Assembly (NCBI RefSeq): GCF_011759375.1
Contig: NZ_JAARML010000003.1
Location: 434,001-498,000, forward strand
Direction: 5' to 3'
Origin: Paraflavitalea devenefica
Lineage (GTDB): Bacteria > Bacteroidota > Bacteroidia > Chitinophagales > Chitinophagaceae
Length of the DNA: 64,000 nucleotides
Shown one piece after another: positions 40,603 to 48,415 of the stretch. Below the pieces are notes generated by a model, which searched no databases, was not told the origin of the DNA, and worked only from the letters and a program-made list of their open reading frames with translations. The position numbers were made by a program, and so were the translations under genes. Numbering within the stretch: the first letter of the stretch is position 1; each line of letters begins with the position of its first letter.

Positions 40603-43002
40603 ATGTACAGGCAACGTTTTAAAATGGCGCTTCGCACGCTTTGGAATCAGCGGTTTTATACCGCTTTAAATGTATTTGGTCTGTCATTAGGTATTGCGGT
40701 CGGAATAATCCTGTTCCAGTTTATACGCTATCATTCCAGCTTTGATAGCTATCATCCCAATGCCGGGCAGTTGTATAAAGTGGTTACAGAACTGCACCTG
40801 CCGGATGGCTCCGTAATACATGAAGGGGGAAGCCCTTTGCCACTCACCAAGGCGTTGAAAAATAGAATACCCCAGGTAAAAGATGAAACGGTATTGCTAA
40901 CCTTAAAGTCGGCAACCATCGGTGTTCCGCTGGACAACCAGGTAAAATATTTCTCAGAGCATGGCAATATTGCATTCGCTGATGCAAATTGGTTCAACAT
41001 GTTCAGCTATGAAGGAGCAACAGGCAGTACAGCAAAGCTATTAACGGAACCTGGCACCGTGGTAATTACCCGAAGATTGGCAGAAAAATATTTTGGCAAT
41101 ACAGATGCCACGGGCAAAGTTTTACGGCTCGACAATAAAAACAACCTTACTGTTACCGGCGTATTAGAAAATTACCCTGGCAATACAGATCTTAAGTTTG
41201 ATATGTTTATCTCCGGCTCATCTTTCAGCTCTTTTTATCCGGCACAGGCAACAGATATGAACAGGGATTGGAGTTGGATAAATGCCACCACCCAATCTTT
41301 TATTTCCTTACCCATGGATGTACCAGTAAAGAAGGTAGAAGAGGCAATGGCCGGGCTTATAAAAGAACATTTTGATCCCAGTGTAGCTGCTGCCTACCAA
41401 TTTCATTTATTGCCTTTAAAAGAACTGCATTTTGACGGACGATATGGTGGAGTAATACGTAAATCATTATTAACAACATTGGGCCTGGTGGGATTATTTC
41501 TTGTAGTAATTGCCTGCTTTAATTTTATTAATATGGCAAGTGCCCAAAGTGTAAAAAGGGCCAAAGAAATCGGCACCCGGAAAGTGCTCGGCGGAACGCC
41601 CGCCTCTATCTTCTGGCAGTTTATTACCGAAATATCCTGTATTGTTTTAGGGGCAACTGCTTTGGCATTTGTGTGGATATTCTTATCTCTCCCGGTAGTC
41701 AACACCTGGTTACAAACAACGCTACAAATAAACATCCTGCAAGACCGGGTATTGCTCCCTGCTATTCTTCTGCTGCTGGTTTTTGTGATACTGGCCAGTG
41801 GCATTTACCCGGCGCTGGTATTGAGCAGGTTTAAGCCTATAGAAGCATTAAAAAGCCAGAAAGCTGGCACCGGTACCACAAAATACAGGAGAGGATTGAT
41901 AGTTGTACAGAACATGATTGTACAGGGGCTGATTGTTTGCACGCTTATCATCGTACTGCAGGTAAGGCACCTTAAAACTGCCGACCTGGGTTTTAATAAG
42001 AATGCAGTACTGATGGTTGCTATTCCGGAGAACAGTAAGAGCAAAATGACCTACCTGCGGAACCAGCTATTAATGGATCCGAAAATACAGTCTGTATCTT
42101 TTTGTTACCAGGCGCCTTCGTCGGATGCTTATACAGGCGGCTCTGTTCAGTTTGATCACCGGCCATGGGAAGATTTTTCGGCGGGGATCATTATGGGCGA
42201 TTCTGCCTATGTAAACACTTTTGGGCTAAAGCTTATAGCAGGCGCCAACCTTGTAGAAAGTGATACTGTCAACCAGGTGCTTATTAATCAGTCCATGTTA
42301 CAGCGCTTGGGTTTTAACAAGCCGGAACAGGTATTAGGGCACCGGTTGGTAGTGGGTGGACTTGATAGCCGTTCTGCAACCATTACGGGGATCGTAAAAG
42401 ATTTCAATGTTCATTCACTGTATACGCCTATTGCGCCGGTGCTTATTACAACACAGCGCAGCAGGTACCGCTATGCAGCTATTACCCTTGCCCCGCATAC
42501 CCAAAATGAAGCAAGGGATATCATACGCAAAGAGTGGCAGGCTGCTTACCCTGAAAGCGAATTTGAATACCGCTATTTAGATGAACAGATTGATGAATTC
42601 TATCACAAAGAAGATTTGTTAAGCAAGCTGATTAAGACAACTACGGGGATAGCCATCATTATTAGCTGTTTGGGATTATTAGGGCTTATTTCTTTTGTTG
42701 TTCTGCAGCGAACCAAAGAAATCGGTATTCGTAAAGTACTGGGCGCGGGCATTGCGGATATTGTATTGCTGTTCTCAAAAGACTTCCTGCGTCTGTTGGC
42801 CGTATCAATGGTCATTATTTTTCCGGTTGCTTTTTTCTGTATGAACCACTGGTTACAGGATTTTGCCTACCGCATCCATATAAGCTGGTGGGTATTTGGA
42901 TTGGCAGGTATATTGTCTATGTTCATAGCCCTGGTAACAATCAGTTTTCAGTCAATAAAAGCAGCATTAGCTAATCCCGTGAAAAATTTGAAAATGGATT
43001 GA
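40603..43002 (+). CDS. ABC transporter permease of the MacB/FtsX type
   Basis: The 799-residue protein begins with a cytoplasmic stretch and a membrane helix (VFGLSLGIAVGIILFQFIRY), then a periplasmic MacB-like domain, an FtsX domain with three helices (about 285-420), a second periplasmic domain and a second FtsX domain (about 670-790). The cytoplasmic coupling motifs RAKEIGTRKVLGGTP and RTKEIGIRKVLGAG, one after each first helix, are typical. Such permeases work with a MacB-type ATPase; none is adjacent. The role (peptide export, lipoprotein handling or sensing) is open. Confidence 0.92.
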   Translation: MYRQRFKMALRTLWNQRFYTALNVFGLSLGIAVGIILFQFIRYHSSFDSYHPNAGQLYKVVTELHLPDGSVIHEGGSPLPLTKALKNRIPQVKDETVLLTLKSATIGVPLDNQVKYFSEHGNIAFADANWFNMFSYEGATGSTAKLLTEPGTVVITRRLAEKYFGNTDATGKVLRLDNKNNLTVTGVLENYPGNTDLKFDMFISGSSFSSFYPAQATDMNRDWSWINATTQSFISLPMDVPVKKVEEAMAGLIKEHFDPSVAAAYQFHLLPLKELHFDGRYGGVIRKSLLTTLGLVGLFLVVIACFNFINMASAQSVKRAKEIGTRKVLGGTPASIFWQFITEISCIVLGATALAFVWIFLSLPVVNTWLQTTLQINILQDRVLLPAILLLLVFVILASGIYPALVLSRFKPIEALKSQKAGTGTTKYRRGLIVVQNMIVQGLIVCTLIIVLQVRHLKTADLGFNKNAVLMVAIPENSKSKMTYLRNQLLMDPKIQSVSFCYQAPSSDAYTGGSVQFDHRPWEDFSAGIIMGDSAYVNTFGLKLIAGANLVESDTVNQVLINQSMLQRLGFNKPEQVLGHRLVVGGLDSRSATITGIVKDFNVHSLYTPIAPVLITTQRSRYRYAAITLAPHTQNEARDIIRKEWQAAYPESEFEYRYLDEQIDEFYHKEDLLSKLIKTTTGIAIIISCLGLLGLISFVVLQRTKEIGIRKVLGAGIADIVLLFSKDFLRLLAVSMVIIFPVAFFCMNHWLQDFAYRIHISWWVFGLAGILSMFIALVTISFQSIKAALANPVKNLKMD

Positions 43003-43044
43003 TAAGCCACCTTCCGGGTAACTGCATCTTAAAGTATTAACACT

Positions 43045-43749
43045 ATGCAGCAACAAACAGCTGAAGAAAAGGGCGTCAGGGAAACAATTCCAGTGCCGCC
43101 TCATATACGGCGTAGACTATGGTACGGGGTTATAGGTTCGGGCTTATTCATGATGATCGCGGGCATTGAGGGCGCACGACGGCCGGACTATGACGCCTGG
43201 CACCAGGCTATCAGTGCGCTGAGCCTGGGGTCAGGTGGATCGGTTCAGCTATTCAACTTCCTCCTATTCGGTACAATTATCTTAAGTACAGTTACCGTCT
43301 GGCATAAGATGCTGGCTGGTGGAAGGGGAGCGATGGCCTTTTCCATCCTCACTGCATTAACGGGAGCGAGTCTTATTGTTTGCGGCCTTGTTCCGCAGGA
43401 TCCCGCGCCCGGTTACGATCCGGAGGGCCTCGCATTGAAGGCCCCCACGCTACGCGGGTTAATGCATCTTTTATTTGCAGGTATTGCCGCACTAAGTTCA
43501 GTAGTGGGTTTGCTGGTCATGGCGTGGCGTTTTGCCGGCGACCCTTTATGGTATGGCTGGGCCGTGTACTCAGTGCTTATGGCCGTTGCAATGGTTGCCT
43601 GTGTGACTGTCTATGCCATCTGGAGTACGAGTTCTACAGGCTATGCCGGTACATTTGAGCGTCTTGCGCTGATTGTAATGCCCATTTGGGCGCTGACCTT
43701 CCTCGTTCGCTTAGAGACAGGAGTAGCCTTCATGCGTCGTTATTCATAG
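43045..43749 (+). CDS. DUF998 membrane protein
   Basis: The 234-residue product has about six membrane segments after a charged N-terminal tail. The pattern DAWHQAISALSLG after the first helix, and GLMHLLFAGIAALSSVVGLLVMA later, match DUF998 proteins. Function is unknown. It starts 42 bp after the permease and is followed by a terminator, so the two may share a transcript. Confidence 0.82.
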   Translation: MQQQTAEEKGVRETIPVPPHIRRRLWYGVIGSGLFMMIAGIEGARRPDYDAWHQAISALSLGSGGSVQLFNFLLFGTIILSTVTVWHKMLAGGRGAMAFSILTALTGASLIVCGLVPQDPAPGYDPEGLALKAPTLRGLMHLLFAGIAALSSVVGLLVMAWRFAGDPLWYGWAVYSVLMAVAMVACVTVYAIWSTSSTGYAGTFERLALIVMPIWALTFLVRLETGVAFMRRYS

Positions 43750-43754
43750 CATGA

Positions 43755-43783
43755 AAAAGGCCTCACTCATCGTGAAGCCTTTT
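43755..43783. terminator. Hairpin terminator between DUF998 and tRNA-Met
   Basis: AAAAGGCCTCAC and GTGAAGCCTTTT pair with one mismatch around a TCATC loop. With A-rich and T-rich flanks it can end both the DUF998 transcript and, from the other strand, the tRNA transcript 8 bp away. Confidence 0.75.
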
Positions 43784-43790
43784 GTCTGTG

Positions 43791-43864
43791 TAGCGAGGAT
43801 GGGAATTGAACCCATCACCTCAGGGTTATGAATCCTGCGCTCTAACCAACTGAGCTACCTCGCC
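43791..43864 (-). tRNA. tRNA-Met (anticodon CAT)
   Basis: The minus strand reads GGCGAGG for the acceptor arm, TAGCTCAGTTGGTTAGAGC for the D arm, the anticodon loop TTCATAA, and GGGTTCAATTCCC for the T arm, ending CCTCGCT plus discriminator A. It has 74 bases and no encoded CCA. The elongator-Met identity is most likely; a CAT anticodon could also be tRNA-Ile2 after lysidine modification. Confidence 0.9.
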
Positions 43865-43936
43865 AATTATATCCAGGAAGAGAGTTGGTTCCCTTTTTCT
43901 GGCCCATTTCTCAGCCCAAGGGTTTAAAACGGGCTG

Positions 43937-43966
43937 CAAAAATAGCTAAAATCACCTTTCGGCAAA
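43937..43966 (-). promoter_or_regulatory. Consensus Bacteroidota promoter for tRNA-Met
   Basis: On the minus strand TTTG (43966-43963) and TATTTTTG (43944-43937) are 18 bp apart, a full match to TTTG-N(17-19)-TAnnTTTG. Transcription would begin near 43932, about 70 bp before the tRNA 5' end, so the 5' leader needs RNase P cutting. Confidence 0.75.
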
Positions 43967-44082
43967 ACTTTAATTATAAGAAGCTTAGACATCTTTTAAG
44001 CCCCTAAAATAGAATAGGTTCCCCTCCAATTAGTTGCAATTCCTATTTCGTTGGCGCTCAAGCTCATCTCAGAATCCCAGAA

Positions 44083-44163
44083 ATCGGTAATATATTTCTT
44101 AAAACGTCTTCTTTTTGCTCTTTAATCACTAATTTTAGGCAAAATAAGAAATATATTACCGAT
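44083..44163 (+). promoter_or_regulatory. HipB operator: perfect 19-bp inverted repeat around the hip promoter
   Basis: ATCGGTAATATATTTCTTA (44083-44101) and its exact complement TAAGAAATATATTACCGAT (44145-44163) are 43 bp apart. The right arm covers the ATG of hipB (44162). A -7-like box TAATTTTA (44130-44137) lies between the arms. Centre spacing is 62 bp, close to six helix turns, so HipB dimers on both arms could face each other and loop. The stretch 43967-44082 shows nothing else. Confidence 0.8.
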
Positions 44164-44374
44164 GGATAATGGCCAAATTGGACGCTTGATAGCCGAAAGA
44201 AGAGGATTGCTGAACTTAAAACAGCATGATCTGGCAGAAATGACCGGCATCACCACCAAAACGATCTACCTGATTGAAAATGGTAAAGGGAACCCCTCAT
44301 TGGATACCCTTCGGGAAATATTGGATGTACTGGGGTTGGACATTTTTGTTGATATCAAAAAAATGGCTGAATGA
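44162..44374 (+). CDS. hipB: HipB-like XRE-family antitoxin and operon repressor
   Basis: The 70-residue protein is a single HTH_3/XRE domain: RLIAERRGLLNLKQHDLAEMTGITTKTIYLIENG is the helix-turn-helix, and GLDIFVDIKK ends the chain with the strand used for dimerisation in HipB. It is the DNA-binding part of a three-gene HipBST system and should bind the inverted repeat that overlaps its own start codon. It overlaps hipS by 4 bp (ATGA). It is shorter than E. coli HipB. Confidence 0.9.
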   Translation: MDNGQIGRLIAERRGLLNLKQHDLAEMTGITTKTIYLIENGKGNPSLDTLREILDVLGLDIFVDIKKMAE

Positions 44375-44721
44375 AAGGACTGGTGTATAATAACGGCCTG
44401 TTAGCCGGGATGATCGAGAAAGACGATACCGGGAAGTACATATTCCGGTATGAAGACCATTATTTTAATATGCAACAAGCACCCCACATAAGCTTAACCC
44501 TGCCTAAAACCCAACAGGAATATACAGCCAATGAGCTATTTCCTTTTTTCCAGGGCCTGCTTTCAGAAGGGATCAATAAGGATATACAATGCAGACTGTA
44601 CCAGCTTGATGAAGATGACGACTTTACCCGGTTGCTATTAACATCCAGGGAAGACACCATAGGAGCTATCACTGTAAAACCGGAAAATGATGAATTGTTT
44701 AGGATGTTATACGGAATCTAA
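44371..44721 (+). CDS. hipS: HipS-like protein (separate HipA N-terminal subdomain)
   Basis: The 116-residue product matches the N1 region of HipA kinases: GLVYNNGLLAGMIEKD, the FRYEDHYF strand, ISLTLPKTQQEY and FPFFQGLLSEG, ending with the TIGAITV segment. In HipA this part is fused to the kinase; as a separate protein it is the HipS antitoxin that inhibits HipT. It overlaps hipB by 4 bp and hipT by 35 bp, so all three are coupled. It is not a frameshift fragment, because the kinase has its own start and complete N-terminus. Confidence 0.85.
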   Translation: MKGLVYNNGLLAGMIEKDDTGKYIFRYEDHYFNMQQAPHISLTLPKTQQEYTANELFPFFQGLLSEGINKDIQCRLYQLDEDDDFTRLLLTSREDTIGAITVKPENDELFRMLYGI

Positions 44722-45670
44722 AGAAGCCTATTGTTTATCCTGCAGGAAAATCCTGTTTGATAAAGCTAAGGTTTCTTCGTTGTTGGCCTTCGACGCGCCC
44801 AATATCAATAATAGGGATCTGTTCCAGGAGCACTCTAAAAGAATGTCCATCTCCGGCGTTCAATTGAAATATTCCCTGCACCGGGAAAAAACATCACTTA
44901 TCCTCTGCGAAAAAGATGGACACTACCTGTTGAAACCTGTTCCACCCATCAGAACCCTTTTATATGTAAATGATGTCCCGGAGAATGAACACCTGACCAT
45001 GCAAATGGCCAGCCAGGTATTTCAAATCAATACAGCCGCCAATGCCCTCATTTATTTCAGGGATAAAGAACCGGCCTATATAACAAGGCGCTTCGATGTA
45101 AGGAACGACGGGCGAAAGTATCAACAGGAAGATTTTGCACAACTAACAAGGCGTTCAAAACCCACCCACGGCGCTGCATTCAAGTACAACGGCACATACG
45201 AAGAAATTGGGCTATTGATCAAACAATATGTGGGTGCTGCCAGGGCTGTACTGGAAAATTTCTTTAAGCTTATCGTATTCAATTATGTCATCTCAAATGG
45301 AGATGCGCATTTAAAGAACTTCTCTCTTATTCGCCGGGAAAATGGCGAATACACATTAACACCTGCCTACGACCTGATGAGTACTGTTATACATACACCC
45401 AATGAATCAGATACCGCCCTGGGCTTGTATGAGGGTGATATGGATGCTCCCTTTTATGCTACCTATGGTTGCTATGGCAGAAGCAGTTTCATGGAACTGG
45501 CCAATCGGTTCGGGATAGTCGAAGCCAGGGCATTAAGAATTATTGACCAGTTTCCTGCCAAAGAAGAATCAATGAAAACATTGATCAACGCCTCTTTCCT
45601 GTCTGAAGAAGTAAAAAAACTATACATCAACAACGTAAAGGAAAAACTAAAGAGGATCATTGCCGCCTGA
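44687..45670 (+). CDS. hipT: HipT-like serine/threonine kinase toxin
   Basis: The 327-residue kinase starts with a Cys-rich segment (CLGCYTESKEAYCLSC). The Gly-rich loop is SISGVQLKYSL, with S54 and S56 corresponding to the two regulatory autophosphorylated serines of E. coli O127 HipT. K83 (LLKP) should bind ATP, N204-GDAHLKN211 is the catalytic loop with D206, and D229 in PAYDLM binds metal. All residues for activity are present. The known HipT target is tryptophanyl-tRNA synthetase; the target here is not shown. A terminator follows. Confidence 0.88.
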   Translation: MMNCLGCYTESKEAYCLSCRKILFDKAKVSSLLAFDAPNINNRDLFQEHSKRMSISGVQLKYSLHREKTSLILCEKDGHYLLKPVPPIRTLLYVNDVPENEHLTMQMASQVFQINTAANALIYFRDKEPAYITRRFDVRNDGRKYQQEDFAQLTRRSKPTHGAAFKYNGTYEEIGLLIKQYVGAARAVLENFFKLIVFNYVISNGDAHLKNFSLIRRENGEYTLTPAYDLMSTVIHTPNESDTALGLYEGDMDAPFYATYGCYGRSSFMELANRFGIVEARALRIIDQFPAKEESMKTLINASFLSEEVKKLYINNVKEKLKRIIAA

Positions 45671-45710
45671 TACCCAATCACGCAGGCAGTGGCGCATTAG
45701 CACCTTACTA

Positions 45711-45740
45711 AAAATCCCGCACGGATAGTGCGGGATCAAT
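45711..45740. terminator. Bidirectional terminator between hipT and the aminotransferase
   Basis: ATCCCGCAC (45714-45722) and GTGCGGGAT (45728-45736) form a perfect 9-bp stem with a 5-nt loop, with A-rich DNA on the left and an AT-rich stretch on the right. It separates two convergent genes. Confidence 0.78.
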
Positions 45741-45775
45741 ATTTATGGGAATGCTGATGACGTAGTGTATAACGC

Positions 45776-46972
45776 TTAGCCTTTTCTGCCGGGATATTCT
45801 TGTAGCGCCGCTTCCAGGCAATCCATCGCTTTATTAAGATCGTCTACATTCAATACATAGGCCAGCCGTACCTCATTCAGTCCAAGCCCTTTCGTGCCAT
45901 AAAAGCCGGTAGCCGGGGCCAGCATCACTGTTTGTTTATGGTGCGAGAAAGATTCCAGCAACCACTGACAAAAAATATCTGCATCATCAATAGGCAAACG
46001 GGCAATGGCATAAAAAGCACCACCGGGATTGGGACAGAAAACACCTGGCATGGCATTCAGCCGGCGAACCATGGTGTCGCGGCGTTTCTGGTACTCTGCC
46101 TTGGTAGCATCAAAATAATCTTCCGGCAGGTCTACCGCTGCTTCTCCCAGTATCTGGGCAAAAGAGGGCGGACTCAGGCGGGCTTGTGCAAATTTCATCG
46201 CAGTATCCAACACCTGTTTATTGCGGGTAATGAAAGCGCCGATACGGCCGCCGCAGGCGCTGTACCGCTTGGAAATAGTGTCCATCAATACCACATGCTC
46301 ATTTACGCCTTTCAAATGCATCGCGCTGATATGTTCTCCGCCATAGCAAAACTCCCGGTAAGCTTCATCGGCAAACAGGTACAGGTTGTGTTTGATGATG
46401 ATCTCTTTCAGGGTTTCCATTTCTTCCCGGCTGTACAGGTAACCGGTAGGATTGTTGGGATTGCACAGCACAATGGCCTTTGTTTTGGGGCCAATGGCTT
46501 TCTCAAAATCAGAAATAGGAGGAAGGGCAAAACCATTTTCAATATGCGAAGTAATGGGTTTTACCACTACATCGGCTGCTACTGCAAATCCGTTGTAGTT
46601 GGCATAAAAAGGTTCGGGAATGATCACTTCATCACCCGCATCCAGGCAGGCCATAAAACCAAAGAGGATGGCTTCTGAGCCGCCGGTGGTTACGATGATC
46701 TGTGTATGATCAATCTCAATACCTCTTTTTTTATAGTATTGCACCAGCTTGCGGCGGTAGCTTTCATTACCCGCGCTGTGGCTGTACTCCAATACTTTAA
46801 AATCGGCATGGCGCACGGCATCCAGCGCCGCCTTGGGCGTTTCAATGTCTGGCTGCCCAATATTGAGGTGATACACTTTGACGCCTTTCTTCTTAGCTGC
46901 CTCGGCGTAAGGGACCAGCTTACGGATCGGAGAAGGGGGCATGGTTTGCCCGCGATGACTGATTGTTAACAT
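45776..46972 (-). CDS. Pyridoxal-phosphate aminotransferase, class I/II (aspartate-type)
   Basis: The 398-residue cytoplasmic enzyme has the fold type I signature: NIGQPDIETPKAAL, GGSEAI for the phosphate, NPNNPTG, DEAYREFCY, and the Schiff-base Lys in DTISKRYSACGGRIG with Arg pairs near the C-terminus. It transfers amino groups between amino acids and 2-oxoacids, probably aspartate or an aromatic/branched substrate. The gene has a -7 box that ends 4 bp before its start codon. It converges on hipT. Confidence 0.92.
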   Translation of the reverse strand: MLTISHRGQTMPPSPIRKLVPYAEAAKKKGVKVYHLNIGQPDIETPKAALDAVRHADFKVLEYSHSAGNESYRRKLVQYYKKRGIEIDHTQIIVTTGGSEAILFGFMACLDAGDEVIIPEPFYANYNGFAVAADVVVKPITSHIENGFALPPISDFEKAIGPKTKAIVLCNPNNPTGYLYSREEMETLKEIIIKHNLYLFADEAYREFCYGGEHISAMHLKGVNEHVVLMDTISKRYSACGGRIGAFITRNKQVLDTAMKFAQARLSPPSFAQILGEAAVDLPEDYFDATKAEYQKRRDTMVRRLNAMPGVFCPNPGGAFYAIARLPIDDADIFCQWLLESFSHHKQTVMLAPATGFYGTKGLGLNEVRLAYVLNVDDLNKAMDCLEAALQEYPGRKG

Positions 46973-46976
46973 GGCG

Positions 46977-46984
46977 CAAAAGTA
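46977..46984 (-). promoter_or_regulatory. -7 box directly before the aminotransferase start codon
   Basis: The minus strand reads TACTTTTG, an exact TAnnTTTG match, followed by CGCC and ATG. Transcription should begin at or beside the ATG, giving a leaderless mRNA. Confidence 0.6.
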
Positions 46985-46995
46985 TAAGAAATTTC

Positions 46996-47127
46996 GTGTT
47001 TCGGGTGTAGCGTTTCGCGTTGCTCCGCATTTCCTGCATGCAGCTAAAAGGTAGGTTATTGCTTGGGCTGTAAAAAGTTAGTCAGGTAGTTACGCCTAAA
47101 GAACCCGAAACGCCAAACCCGGAACCC
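46996..47127. repeat. Intergenic inverted repeat with 7-bp-period arms
   Basis: The left arm has units GTGTTTC, GGGTGTA, GCGTTTC, GCGTTGC (46996-47023); the right arm has AGAACCC, GAAACGC, CAAACCC, GGAACCC (47100-47127). The arms are imperfect complements. The same design, including TTGCTCCGC after the left arm and AAAGAACCCGAAAC on the right, is at 63210-63350. Confidence 0.75.
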
Positions 47128-47131
47128 GACA

Positions 47132-47578
47132 TTAAATAAATCCTTTACAATTCTTAGCGCCGCACTGGCAAGGCAGCTTCCCATCATGATGCGTTTCGCC
47201 ATAATTACAGGTCAGTTCCTCATTCACTTTAATGGGGCGTAAAGCATAAAATTCTACCCGGCGATGGGTAAGGCGCATATAGGTATTAGGGTCGCAGGAG
47301 TGGTTGATATAGCGCAGCTCATTGCTATTCACAGAGGCATTCAGCGCCTCGCCATTGTCAAACTCCACCATGGCTACCCGCTTGGTTTGGGCGGTAATAC
47401 GCCGGGCCTCCCGGAGGGTAATGATCACGCCGCCCAGGTCGCCGATCTTTTTGCGGGCGGGGATGCGTTGCAGGGCATAGGCGCCCTGCCCGTCAATCCT
47501 GCTTTGGGCCACTTTAATGGGATAAAATACCCGGTATTCCGGGGTGGCAAGCGTTTTTTTCTTTGAAGCTGGAGGCAT
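47132..47578 (-). CDS. SET-domain protein (putative protein-lysine methyltransferase)
   Basis: The 148-residue protein has a basic N-terminal tail followed by a compact SET domain: SRIDGQGAYALQRIPARKKIG, the SAM-binding ELRYINHSCDPN, and EELTCNYGE with the catalytic Tyr. It ends with a post-SET Cys cluster (CQCGAKNCKG) that can bind zinc. It would methylate lysines on an unknown protein. A likely -7 box TAGATTTG lies at 47609-47602 on the minus strand. Bacterial SET proteins of this size are widespread but poorly studied. Confidence 0.88.
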   Translation of the reverse strand: MPPASKKKTLATPEYRVFYPIKVAQSRIDGQGAYALQRIPARKKIGDLGGVIITLREARRITAQTKRVAMVEFDNGEALNASVNSNELRYINHSCDPNTYMRLTHRRVEFYALRPIKVNEELTCNYGETHHDGKLPCQCGAKNCKGFI

Positions 47579-47948
47579 GGGTTAGTATTTTAAATGGTTC
47601 GCAAATCTACACTATCAGGATCCTTTATAGCTACTATGAGGCTACTTAATGGTCTCTTTTCTGGTCAGATAAAGGATAAGCAAAAAGCCAGGTATGATTA
47701 AACTATCTTTCAGCATAGATACAGCATACCTATATAGGTATGCTGTATCTATGCTGAATATATGTTCTATATATGCTGTATCTATGCTGCATCATTACGT
47801 AACTCATTGATTACCTATACATGGACCATAACTGATCTATAGGAGGACTGTTGTTGATCTATAGAGGTAGAACACAATAGCCTGCCAGGGCAAAAAAAAT
47901 CCCCATAGCTAGAAGCTATGGGGATGTATATCAATTAATTATGGGAAA
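47579..47948. repeat. 370-bp gene-free stretch: 46-bp palindrome and 11-bp phased array
   Basis: A perfect palindrome with no loop covers 47711-47756 (arms start CAGCATAGATACAGCATACC). From 47739 to 47870, twelve 11-bp units follow in register, such as TATGCTGTATC (twice), TATGCTGCATC, TATACATGGAC, TATAGGAGGAC and TATAGAGGTAG; three of the middle units are degenerate. The spacing TATNNNNNNNC matches the array at 29536-29623. A terminator ends the stretch. The part next to the SET gene (47579-47650) should hold its promoter. Confidence 0.88.
47892..47925 (-). terminator. Rho-independent terminator of the DUF1573 pair
   Basis: ATCCCCATAGCT and AGCTATGGGGAT form a perfect 12-bp stem around a 3-nt loop (47899-47925); on the minus strand eight T follow (47899-47892). 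It ends the DUF1573 transcript 24 bp after the stop codon. Confidence 0.95.
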
Positions 47949-48389
47949 TTAACCTTTTTTGGAGCCTTTTTCCTTTTCGTATTTGGCATAATCCACTTCG
48001 TTCAATACCTCACCGGTGATCTTGATCTCGATGGGGGCGTCAACACCGGCTATTTTAACAGTAATAGGCTTGGTGAAAGTGCCAAGTGTCTGGGCATTGA
48101 AACCGGCAGTGATCTTGTCCTGTTTGCCTTTGGCTACAGGAGCTTCGGGCTTCACGGGGGTAGTGCAACCGCAGGAAGCAATGGCTGATTCAATAACTAC
48201 GGGTTTGCCGCTTACATTGGCGAAAACAAAGTCATAAGTAACAGGTACTCCTTGTTTTATCTTGCCAAAATCGTGTACTATTTCCTTGAATTTGATCACC
48301 TCAGCAGTCTTTTGCGCGGGTGCTGCATTCTGAGCAAACATGGTGGCGGATAAGATCAATGCGCTAATAGCTAATACAAATCGTTTCAT
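47949..48389 (-). CDS. Exported DUF1573 protein
   Basis: The 146-residue product has a signal peptide (MKRFVLAISALILSATMFAQ) and one Ig-like DUF1573 domain: FKEIVHDFGKIKQGVPVTYDFVF, then ASCGCTTPVKPEAP with the conserved CxC, ending in a lysine-rich tail. The family is periplasmic and of unknown function. It lies 26 bp downstream of its paralogue on the same strand and shares its terminator, so the two form an operon. Confidence 0.88.
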   Translation of the reverse strand: MKRFVLAISALILSATMFAQNAAPAQKTAEVIKFKEIVHDFGKIKQGVPVTYDFVFANVSGKPVVIESAIASCGCTTPVKPEAPVAKGKQDKITAGFNAQTLGTFTKPITVKIAGVDAPIEIKITGEVLNEVDYAKYEKEKGSKKG

Positions 48390-48415
48390 ATTTAATTGGT
48401 TTATTATTTATTGGT

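Noticed and set aside
43791..43864. tRNA as an integration site for a hip-bearing island
   Set aside because: No integrase and no repeated tRNA 3' end was found on the far side of the hip genes.
44371..45670. hipS and hipT as one frameshifted hipA
   Set aside because: HipT has its own Cys-rich N-terminus and start, both parts are intact, and the order matches known HipBST systems.
45932..46678. 248-codon plus-strand frame opposite the aminotransferase
   Set aside because: Antisense shadow; no domain or leader, and the minus-strand gene has all motifs of its family.
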